Below are positions 57,806 to 64,000 of a DNA stretch of 64,000 bases, piece by piece. How positions within the stretch are numbered: the first letter of the stretch is position 1; each line of letters opens with the position of its first letter. The translations under genes were made by a program, and so were the position numbers. The notes under the pieces were generated by a model that made no database searches, was not told where the DNA came from, and worked only from the letters and a program-made list of their open reading frames with translations. This stretch comes from Aerococcaceae bacterium zg-252 (GTDB lineage Bacteria > Bacillota > Bacilli > Lactobacillales > Aerococcaceae): the NCBI GenBank assembly GCA_016237705.1, contig CP066204.1:1543501-1607500 (forward strand), given 5' to 3'.

Positions 57806-58570
57806 CTAAAATATCCAAAATCGTTTTTTATTTTTAGGACGCATACGTTTTATGCTTTCTCCATTAAATACAGAAAGTGCATTTTGCTGAAAATATATCG
57901 CTAGCCGTTCATCATAATCTTCAGCTAATTGTGCATAAGCAGCCTGCATATTAAACGGACGCTTATCTATATGATGAGCATCTGATGATATCAAATGCAC
58001 TAAATTATGTCTCATCATTTCCATACTGATATTACGTAATTTTTGTCCATAAAAGCCAATATAAGAGTGTGAAGTTAACTGCCCTATACATCCTGCTTCA
58101 ATAAATTGATAATACAATCTCAAATTGTTCGCAAATTCATGATTTCGCTCAGGATGTGCGATTACCGGCGTAATTCCCACTTCAATTAACGATTTTAACA
58201 CTGATAATGCATACTTAGGAACCGTTTTCGTTGGCATTTCAATCAGATAATATTTTCCACCACTATCCAAAGACAAAAAATCATCTCGATACAAAATATC
58301 CTCTAATAAAGTTTCACGAATTCGAATTTCTTGGGCAGGATAGACACGAAGTGGGATTTTTGCTTTATCATACACATCCTGTAAAGCCTCCGTCGCTTCG
58401 ATTACTTCATCCTTATGATTCACATATTGATTATTATAATGATGTGGCGTTAACAATAAATGTTGTATCCCTTCATCTACTGCTAACTTTGCTAATTCAA
58501 CCGATTGCTCGATCGTTTGAGCACCATCATCTACGCCTGGCAGCAAATGACTATGAATATCAACTAACAT
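57806..58570 (-). CDS. cpsB: PHP-type protein-tyrosine phosphatase CpsB
   Basis: 254 residues. MLVDIHSHLLPGVDDGAQTI, LTPHHYNNQYVNH, VIAHPERNHEF and ISSDAHH supply the metal ligands of the PHP fold. It removes phosphate from the CpsD tyrosine cluster and so tunes chain length. Three bases after cpsD. Confidence 0.95.
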   Translation of the reverse strand: MLVDIHSHLLPGVDDGAQTIEQSVELAKLAVDEGIQHLLLTPHHYNNQYVNHKDEVIEATEALQDVYDKAKIPLRVYPAQEIRIRETLLEDILYRDDFLSLDSGGKYYLIEMPTKTVPKYALSVLKSLIEVGITPVIAHPERNHEFANNLRLYYQFIEAGCIGQLTSHSYIGFYGQKLRNISMEMMRHNLVHLISSDAHHIDKRPFNMQAAYAQLAEDYDERLAIYFQQNALSVFNGESIKRMRPKNKKRFWIF

Positions 58571-58573
58571 CGT

Positions 58574-59305
58574 CTATTCCTCAGAATAACCATAATAAGC
58601 ATAATATCCTGATGAATCAGTTGCTTCCTTATCATTGATTACATATCCAAAAATTTTTGCGTTAACATTATCCAAAGCAGCCTTAGCATTTTTCACTTCT
58701 TCTTTGGTTACATAACCTTCACGAACTACTAATACGACACCATCTACTTTAGAGGCCATAATCTGTGCATCGGTTATGGCACTAACTGGTGGGGTATCAT
58801 AAATAACTAAATCAAAATATTTCTTTAATTCTTCCATAATGTGAGTCATCTTAGCTGATGCCAATAATTCAGAAGGATTAGGCGGAATGGCACCTGCTGG
58901 TAATAAATATAAATTTAATTCTGGATTAAATTGAATTACATCATTAAATTTAAGATCTGGCTGAGAAAAAAGAGCTGATAATCCCCGTTCATTCGTTAAA
59001 TTAAACGTACGATGTACCGTTGGTTTACGTAAGTCCGCATCAACAATTAATACTTTCTTTTCAGTAGCCCCCATAATATGTGCAATATTAGCTGAAATAG
59101 TTGATTTCCCTTCTGCTGGAATACTAGAGGTAATAACAATTGAGCGAACTGGTTTATCTAAATTAACAAAATCTAAATTGGTACGAATGGTTCTAAATTG
59201 TTCTGCATGTATCGACTTTGGATTATTAAATGCGACAATTGGTGCACCTTTCGCTTGTTCTTTTTGCAAGTTTTTTTCTTTTTTTCTTCTATTAAATCCG
59301 AACAT
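58574..59305 (-). CDS. cpsD: Bacterial tyrosine kinase CpsD
   Basis: 243 residues. Walker A SSIPAEGKSTISANIA, A' VLIVDADLRKP, B VIYDTPP; a Tyr-rich autophosphorylated end (SSGYYAYYGYSEE). Works with CpsC as a split kinase that couples polymerisation to export. Two bases after cpsC. Confidence 0.96.
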   Translation of the reverse strand: MFGFNRRKKEKNLQKEQAKGAPIVAFNNPKSIHAEQFRTIRTNLDFVNLDKPVRSIVITSSIPAEGKSTISANIAHIMGATEKKVLIVDADLRKPTVHRTFNLTNERGLSALFSQPDLKFNDVIQFNPELNLYLLPAGAIPPNPSELLASAKMTHIMEELKKYFDLVIYDTPPVSAITDAQIMASKVDGVVLVVREGYVTKEEVKNAKAALDNVNAKIFGYVINDKEATDSSGYYAYYGYSEE

Positions 59306-59307
59306 AA

Positions 59308-60042
59308 TTACACCTTTCTACGTCGCATATTTTCTTTTGTTTCTTTTAAACGAGCGTTTTTGACATCACGGTTTGACATTGCATAAACCTCTCCCAATTT
59401 GGTTAGTCCAAGTTGTTGTAAAAAGGCCTCATCTTTAACCGTCGTATCCATCATTTCACGTAACAATACAACCAATGCACTTAATGCTAAACCGATGAAA
59501 GCACCAATTGCTACATAACGCGTTGCACTTGGCGACACACGATTAGGATTAAAAGTAGCCGGCAACAAAGTATAGAGAGTAGTTACATCATTTTGATAAA
59601 TTTCATGAATTGTCTTATCAAATTCTTGAACAATTTGTGCAAGTACCTTTTGAGCTGTAGCTGGATCATCTAATACTACCTTAATTGTAAAAGCTTGTGA
59701 ATTTGTTGACTGAGTAACACTAATTGCATTACGTAATGATTCAGGTGCGTACTCGCCACCTACTGCTTGACTCACTTCGCTCAACAATTGCTGACCCGTA
59801 ATCACATCACGATACGTATTAATTAATTGAATATTCGATTGAATTTCATTATATTGAATAACTTGTTCCTGATTATTTCGCTGATTAACCAAAATTTGTG
59901 CTTCTGATTTATATTTTGGTGACACTAAAAAATTCATAAATGCGAGTGCAATAATAGCTCCCACCAAAGTTAATGAAAACATCATAAATAAATGCTTCTT
60001 AACTATTAAATATAAATCCTTTAAACTGATTTCTTCCTGCAT
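59308..60042 (-). CDS. cpsC: Chain-length regulator / kinase activator CpsC (Wzz-like)
   Basis: 244 residues with two membrane helices (about 16-38 and 178-198) around an outer domain. The Wzz motif region LKDLYLIVKKHLFMMFSLTL is present and the short tail contacts CpsD. RBS GGAGG. First gene of the operon, with its promoter and a repeat tract upstream. Confidence 0.95.
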   Translation of the reverse strand: MQEEISLKDLYLIVKKHLFMMFSLTLVGAIIALAFMNFLVSPKYKSEAQILVNQRNNQEQVIQYNEIQSNIQLINTYRDVITGQQLLSEVSQAVGGEYAPESLRNAISVTQSTNSQAFTIKVVLDDPATAQKVLAQIVQEFDKTIHEIYQNDVTTLYTLLPATFNPNRVSPSATRYVAIGAFIGLALSALVVLLREMMDTTVKDEAFLQQLGLTKLGEVYAMSNRDVKNARLKETKENMRRRKV

Positions 60043-60079
60043 AACTGCCTCCTACACTATATATACCAATTTCCTGACC

Positions 60080-60108
60080 ATTATATAGCTCTTCTCCTAA
60101 TAATGCAA
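60080..60108 (-). promoter_or_regulatory. Capsule operon promoter
   Basis: Minus strand -35 TTGCAT (60103-60108), 17-base spacer, perfect -10 TATAAT (60080-60085), 38 bases before the cpsC ATG. Confidence 0.75.
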
Positions 60109-60154
60109 CAGTTTCTAATGCAATATTTACGGTAATATTTTCGACTATTTAAGC

Positions 60155-60186
60155 AAATTAAATTAAATTAAATTAAATTAAATTAA
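60155..60186. repeat. Pentanucleotide tandem repeat (AAATT)6
   Basis: Six perfect copies plus two bases, 47 bases upstream of the cps -35. Placed like an UP-element or spacer whose length could vary. Confidence 0.9.
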
Positions 60187-60275
60187 GGTTAGTTTTTGAT
60201 TAGGGAATGATTATATTTTTTAGCGCCCTCTATAGTTATACGAACGATAGTACGTAACGATAAAATTCCAATGCG

Positions 60276-60328
60276 AAAATGAGCAGAAATGTTGATAAAA
60301 ATATACATTTTTGCTCATTTTTTTTGTT
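60276..60328. terminator. Hairpin between pcp and the capsule promoter
   Basis: Arms AAATGAGCA-AAATGT and ACATTT-TGCTCATTT with T8 on the plus strand and a shorter T run on the minus strand; probably terminates pcp transcripts and works in both directions. Confidence 0.65.
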
Positions 60329-60408
60329 ATTTTATTTGTTATGATTTGAAATTCGGAATTTCATTATGATTACAATTCTTAATTCCCACTAGAAGTTGTG
60401 GGACCTTC

Positions 60409-61059
60409 TTAATGAGTAGCACCACCAATGAAACTCACATCTACTTGCCCAAATTTTTGGACTACAACTTCAATTGCAATAGTCAATGCCTTAACTATTG
60501 TGTCTAATTTCATTGACGCAACATTTGGTTTATTAACAACTTGGCTTGGCATATACGGCACATGGATAAAACCAACAGACGCATTTGCTGATAAATATTG
60601 TTCTGCATAATATCGTGCTTGGTACATAAGATGGTTACACACATAGGTCCCTGCTGTATTCGATACTTGAGCAGGTATCCCAGCTTCTTGTATTGCTGCC
60701 ACAATCGCCTTTATCGGTAATGTTGAAAAATACGCTGGAGGTCCGTCTGACTGAATCGGTTCATCAATTGGCTGATTGCCCTCATTATCCTTAATGCTGG
60801 CATCATCTTGATTGATTGCCACTCGTTCTGGTGTTATCGCAGAGCGACCACCCGCTTGTCCAACACAAATAATAGCATCAGGTTGAATCTCTTTGATAGC
60901 AGTTTCGAGCATCTTGCCACTTTTGTGAAAAACAGTTGGTATTTCAAGTTTTATTATCTCAGCGCCTGCAATCGAATCCGGTAATAATTTGACTGCTTCA
61001 AGCGCAGGATTTACACTTTCATCTCCAAATGGTTCAAATCCTGTTACTAACAGTTTCAA
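60409..61059 (-). CDS. pcp: Pyrrolidone-carboxylate peptidase
   Basis: 216 residues. It removes N-terminal pyroglutamate. [20 protein letters not shown] opens the family; the catalytic Glu lies in [12 protein letters not shown], Cys in [17 protein letters not shown], His in [11 protein letters not shown]. Follows the secreted DUF1002 gene by 22 bases and may be co-transcribed with it. Confidence 0.96.
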   Translation of the reverse strand: MKLLVTGFEPFGDESVNPALEAVKLLPDSIAGAEIIKLEIPTVFHKSGKMLETAIKEIQPDAIICVGQAGGRSAITPERVAINQDDASIKDNEGNQPIDEPIQSDGPPAYFSTLPIKAIVAAIQEAGIPAQVSNTAGTYVCNHLMYQARYYAEQYLSANASVGFIHVPYMPSQVVNKPNVASMKLDTIVKALTIAIEVVVQKFGQVDVSFIGGATH

Positions 61060-61081
61060 GCATCCACTTCCTCACGGTCAA

Positions 61082-62809
61082 TTAATCTTCTTGAACATAC
61101 TCTAACATCACATCAGTTTGGTCAGGCTCGACATTACCTGCAAAATTAGGTGTTGCTAATGAAACTTTATTATCACGATTCACAAATAAGTAGAACATCA
61201 TTCTTTCAACTCCACCGTCTGTCGGTGTAATTTCTAACATCGTATTCACTGAAACAGTACGAATTTCATTCGTTTCATGTGAAAAAACTCGAATTTCTTT
61301 TGTCGGAATAGTGTGAAGTTCTGCTTTACCTTCGAAGTGTCCACCATAATAATTATTCATAATAAGCGTTGAAATTCCTTTATAGTACTCGATCTCCTCA
61401 GGAATATTCATACCCTCTCGCTTAAAGAATCCTTGGTCATGTACTAAATCCATATCAACTGCGTATGGTGCATCAACCACTTCAGTTGTTGCTACTGGTT
61501 CATTTGTTTCAGAAGTAACTGGCATTTCCGTTGTTTCAGCTGGAACTGCTGGTGTTTCTGTTGTTTCTGCAGGAGCGACCGGTGCTACTGTTTCAGATGA
61601 TTCTACTGGTGCAGCCTGAACAGGTAGTTCACCTACAACATATTCAAGATATACAGCCGTACTACCTGAGTAGTCTGGTGTCGCTAACGCTAATTGATTA
61701 TCACGATTAACAAAGACAAAAATATCACCAGATAGGTCTCCAAGTCCAGAAACTGGCACATGTAAAATCGTATTAACATTCACTTGACGAGTTGTTCCGT
61801 CTGGATTTAGCACATCAATAGCACGTGTTGAAATATTCTCTGCTGTAAAATGTCCAACAGCCGTTCCACGTTCATAGCTAATTTTTCCTTCTGATAGAGA
61901 AACTACAATATCACTTGGATATCCACTACCAGACTTAGCCACAAATCCTACTCTATCACCATATTGACTTAAATCAACTGCATATGGGTGATTTTCACTT
62001 ACATCGATACTCTTTTGAATTTGTTTAATAGTATCTGTATGTTTTGCAACTTCAGTTCTTGCATAATCCAATGCTAATTGTTTTAACACTTCAAAAGTAG
62101 AAGCAGGTAATTTAATCGTTGGATTATTTGCTAATACCTTTTTCACTACTTCGTTTCCGTCAACTGCATTACCACTTGACACTAAATTTGTTACTTCTGT
62201 TTTGATTTCAGCAATCAATTTATTGATTTGATTATCTGTAATATCCGTTGACTTTTTAGCATCTTCAACAATTTTAATTTCTTTTTCAGCCACTACAATT
62301 GCTTGTTTATCTACTTTGATCCCAGCTTGTTCTAAAAGAGCATACACACCAGTTAATGCTCCTTCACCAGTAACAGGCGTAACCGTTGCGATTTTAATTA
62401 ACACATCTTTTGCACCTGATGTAATCGCAGCATTTTGATACGTTGTCGGTTTAACTAATAAAATATTTTGTGGTGTCACAACCTGAACTTGTACACCAGA
62501 ACCAGCTGGTAAAGGTTGAATCAATGCACTTGAATACACAGCAGTATTAATATTTGAACCGTCATTTAAATAACGATTAATTGTCGGACCATCAACATAA
62601 ATTGTTTTTGCCAACGCAACACTATTCGCTCCCAACAAAGCTTTTGTTTGATCTGCTTGTTGAACATTTAAAGACGCACCCAATGACAACATCGGTTGAA
62701 CTTGTGTTTGTGCATAAACAGTAGAATGATTCACTACTGCCGTTAAAACAGGAGCTGCAACCAAACCACTCAAAGCACACACTAATAAAGCACTTTTCTT
62801 AAATTTCAT
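61082..62809 (-). CDS. Secreted DUF1002 protein with duplicated C-terminal domain
   Basis: 575 residues. A signal peptide (about 1-33, cut near VYA-QTQ). Residues 40-260 match DUF1002 (YpuA-like; LSLGASLNVQQADQTKALLG, GEGALTGVYALLEQAG). Two copies of a roughly 110-residue domain follow: about 272-395 (YAVDLSQYGDRVGFV ... FVNRDNQLALATPDYSG) and 450-570 (YAVDMDLVHDQGFFK ... LFVNRDNKVSLATPNFAG). They are joined by a Pro/Thr-rich linker. No LPXTG or anchor is seen. Role unknown; possibly wall-associated. Confidence 0.8.
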   Translation of the reverse strand: MKFKKSALLVCALSGLVAAPVLTAVVNHSTVYAQTQVQPMLSLGASLNVQQADQTKALLGANSVALAKTIYVDGPTINRYLNDGSNINTAVYSSALIQPLPAGSGVQVQVVTPQNILLVKPTTYQNAAITSGAKDVLIKIATVTPVTGEGALTGVYALLEQAGIKVDKQAIVVAEKEIKIVEDAKKSTDITDNQINKLIAEIKTEVTNLVSSGNAVDGNEVVKKVLANNPTIKLPASTFEVLKQLALDYARTEVAKHTDTIKQIQKSIDVSENHPYAVDLSQYGDRVGFVAKSGSGYPSDIVVSLSEGKISYERGTAVGHFTAENISTRAIDVLNPDGTTRQVNVNTILHVPVSGLGDLSGDIFVFVNRDNQLALATPDYSGSTAVYLEYVVGELPVQAAPVESSETVAPVAPAETTETPAVPAETTEMPVTSETNEPVATTEVVDAPYAVDMDLVHDQGFFKREGMNIPEEIEYYKGISTLIMNNYYGGHFEGKAELHTIPTKEIRVFSHETNEIRTVSVNTMLEITPTDGGVERMMFYLFVNRDNKVSLATPNFAGNVEPDQTDVMLEYVQED

Positions 62810-62914
62810 AACTATCTCCTCCTATAATCTCTATGCTTTTATTATAACAGAATACCCACAATAAGTTGTGAAGAAATTGTAAAGAATTATGGAATAATCA
62901 TTATTTCCCAAAAA

Positions 62915-62944
62915 CAAAAAAAAGTTGGTAAACTAATACCAACT
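62915..62944 (-). terminator. Terminator of the rRNA-tRNA operon
   Basis: Minus-strand arms AGTTGGTA and TACCAACT, 6-base loop, then T8, 15 bases after tRNA-Cys. Confidence 0.85.
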
Positions 62945-62958
62945 AAATTAATGCAGTA

Positions 62959-63029
62959 AGGCGGTAACCGGATTTGAACCGGTGATCGAGGTTTTGCAGA
63001 CCCATGCCTTACCACTTGGCTATACCGCC
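62959..63029 (-). tRNA. tRNA-Cys (GCA)
   Basis: 71 bases; cloverleaf with GGTTCAAATCC T arm and anticodon GCA. Last in the cluster. Confidence 0.95.
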
Positions 63030-63042
63030 ATTTTCTATTCTA

Positions 63043-63114
63043 CTGGGGTAGCTGGATTCGAACCAACGAGTGACGGAGTCAAAGTCCGTTGCCTTACCGC
63101 TTGGCTATACCCCA
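63043..63114 (-). tRNA. tRNA-Gln (TTG)
   Basis: 72 bases; acceptor TGGGGTA/TACCCCA, anticodon TTG. Confidence 0.95.
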
Positions 63115-63125
63115 CTCATTTTATA

Positions 63126-63199
63126 GGCGAACGAGGGGAATCGAACCCCCGAATGTCGGTGCCACAAACCGATGCGTTAACCACTTCGCCACGATCGCC
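63126..63199 (-). tRNA. tRNA-His (GTG)
   Basis: About 74 bases; anticodon GTG. Acceptor stem has one T-T mismatch at the sixth pair. Confidence 0.94.
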
Positions 63200-63208
63200 A
63201 TCTTTCTA

Positions 63209-63279
63209 CAGGGACAGTAGGAATCGAACCCACACTAACGGTTTTGGAGACCGTTGTTCTACCGTTAAACTATGTCCCT
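63209..63279 (-). tRNA. tRNA-Trp (CCA)
   Basis: 71 bases; acceptor AGGGACA, anticodon CCA. Confidence 0.95.
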
Positions 63280-63313
63280 ATTCCTCTATCTTGCCCGCTC
63301 GCAATCTAAATTA

Positions 63314-63394
63314 TGGAGGGAGGCAGATTCGAACTGCCGAACCCTAAGGAGCGGATTTACAGTCCGCCGCGTTTAGCCACTTCGCTATCCCTCC
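63314..63394 (-). tRNA. tRNA-Tyr (GTA)
   Basis: 81 bases with a long variable arm; anticodon GTA. Confidence 0.95.
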
Positions 63395-63396
63395 AA

Positions 63397-63469
63397 TGGC
63401 TTGGGACGGAATCGAACCGCCGACACTTTGAGCTTCAATCAAATGCTCTACCAACTGAGCTACCAAGCC
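63397..63469 (-). tRNA. tRNA-Phe (GAA)
   Basis: 73 bases; anticodon stem TTTGA/TCAAA around TTGAAGC, anticodon GAA. Confidence 0.95.
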
Positions 63470-63475
63470 TTTCTA

Positions 63476-63548
63476 CGGTCCCGACGGGATTTGAACCCGC
63501 GATCTCCTGCGTGACAGGCAGGCATGTTAACCCCTACACCACGGAACC
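63476..63548 (-). tRNA. tRNA-Asp (GTC)
   Basis: 73 bases; anticodon loop CTGTCAC, anticodon GTC. Confidence 0.95.
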
Positions 63549-63553
63549 ATATA

Positions 63554-63626
63554 TGGAGGTTAACGGGTTCGAACCGCTGACCCCCTGCTTGTAAGGCAGG
63601 TGCTCTCCCAGCTGAGCTAAACCTCC
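63554..63626 (-). tRNA. tRNA-Val (TAC)
   Basis: 73 bases; anticodon loop CTTACAA, anticodon TAC. Confidence 0.95.
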
Positions 63627-63645
63627 AATGTTATTCACTTTTCTA

Positions 63646-63717
63646 TGATCCGTACGGGATTCGAACCCGTGTTACCGCCGTGAAAGGGCGGTGTCTTAAC
63701 CACTTGACCAACGGACC
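63646..63717 (-). tRNA. tRNA-Glu (TTC)
   Basis: 72 bases; anticodon loop CTTTCAC, anticodon TTC. Confidence 0.95.
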
Positions 63718-63742
63718 TTCTTCTTATTCTTCTCTCCACTTA

Positions 63743-63829
63743 CGGAGAGTAAGGGATTCGAACCCTTGAGACAATTGCTCGCCTACATGATTTCCAATCA
63801 TGCTCCTTCGGCCTCTCGGACAACTCTCC
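63743..63829 (-). tRNA. tRNA-Ser (GGA)
   Basis: 87 bases with a long variable arm; anticodon GGA. Confidence 0.95.
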
Positions 63830-63857
63830 TCAATTTTCTTCCCTTATATTAAAAACA

Positions 63858-63930
63858 CTCCGCAAGTAGGGCTCGAACCTACGACATCATGATTAACAGT
63901 CATGCGCTCTGCCAGCTGAGCTATTGCGGA
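63858..63930 (-). tRNA. tRNA-Asn (GTT)
   Basis: 73 bases; acceptor TCCGCAA, anticodon GTT. First tRNA after the 5S gene. Confidence 0.95.
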
Positions 63931-63952
63931 ATGACACTAACGACTTCTCCTG

Positions 63953-64000
63953 CATGGCAACGTCCTACTCTCACAGGACCAAAAGTCCAACTACCATCGG
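63953..64000 (-). rRNA. rrf: 5S ribosomal RNA, 3' end (partial)
   Basis: The minus strand reads GTAGTTGGACTTTTGG... TGTGAGAGTAGGACGTTGCC, the conserved 3' third of 5S rRNA. The rest is beyond the right edge. It shows the tRNA cluster belongs to an rRNA operon. Confidence 0.9.

Noticed and set aside
62982..63594. Plus-strand frames with GFEPTSDGV-like sequences
   Set aside because: These are antisense readings of tRNA T-arms, a familiar artefact; the strand and the cloverleaf folds show tRNA genes.

Overview
The window is low-GC Firmicute DNA, most likely from the Lactobacillales. Supporting signs are the AT-rich composition, SecG/Est/RNase R/SmpB, HflX/MiaA and rplM-rpsI gene blocks, a class A sortase, a CpsBCD capsule regulatory set with a bacterial tyrosine kinase, and an 11-gene tRNA cluster behind a 5S rRNA. 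I lean towards the Carnobacteriaceae/Aerococcaceae side of the order but cannot name a genus from sequence alone.

Layout. (1) 1-13362 is part of an integrative conjugative element (Tn1549/LtrC-like cargo). It holds a small HTH regulator with a C-box-like operator leading into a C5 DNA methyltransferase that runs off the left edge, an OB-fold protein, and a giant methylase-helicase gene. That gene is interrupted by a 2341-bp group II intron whose splice sites can be read to the base. The element ends in a truncated second C5 methyltransferase fused to a decayed tyrosine integrase lying tail to tail with rpsI. (2) 13457-31620 is mostly housekeeping: rpsI-rplM with a likely L13 leader, a ClC exchanger, def, hflX-miaA, smpB-rnr-est-secG, srtA, an autoregulated MarR/FMN-reductase pair, an ABC exporter and an L,D-transpeptidase. 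It also carries a PlcR/Rgg-type regulator diverging from an unlisted 37-aa pheromone-like peptide gene, and a zeta-toxin-like kinase. (3) 31924-41400 is a glycan accessory region: flippase, two GT8 and one GT2 transferases, a broken IS30 transposase, then a plus-strand cassette making UDP-glucuronate and UDP-galacturonate. The first enzyme of that cassette carries an N-terminal HTH domain. An IS110 remnant closes the cassette. (4) 42669-60042 is a minus-strand capsule operon, cpsC-cpsD-cpsB-lcp, a terminator, then genes closely matching the Staphylococcus aureus capD/N/M/L/E/F/G logic (D-FucNAc on undecaprenyl phosphate, then L-FucNAc). They are followed by glycosyltransferases, polymerases and a flippase, several of them broken. 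(5) 60409-64000 holds pcp, a secreted DUF1002 protein with duplicated C-terminal domains, the tRNA cluster and the end of a 5S rRNA.

How it fits together: the cps promoter and a pentanucleotide tract sit upstream of the tyrosine-kinase control genes. Precursor genes feed one phosphoglycosyltransferase, and a flippase and polymerase finish the repeat unit. Frameshifted genes, a leftover capG tail and IS remnants show that the serotype-determining half has been rebuilt by recombination. The most interesting small items are the regulator/peptide pair at 29623-30745, the HTH-dehydrogenase fusion, the intron-split helicase with an altered Walker A motif, and the layered decay in the capsule locus.
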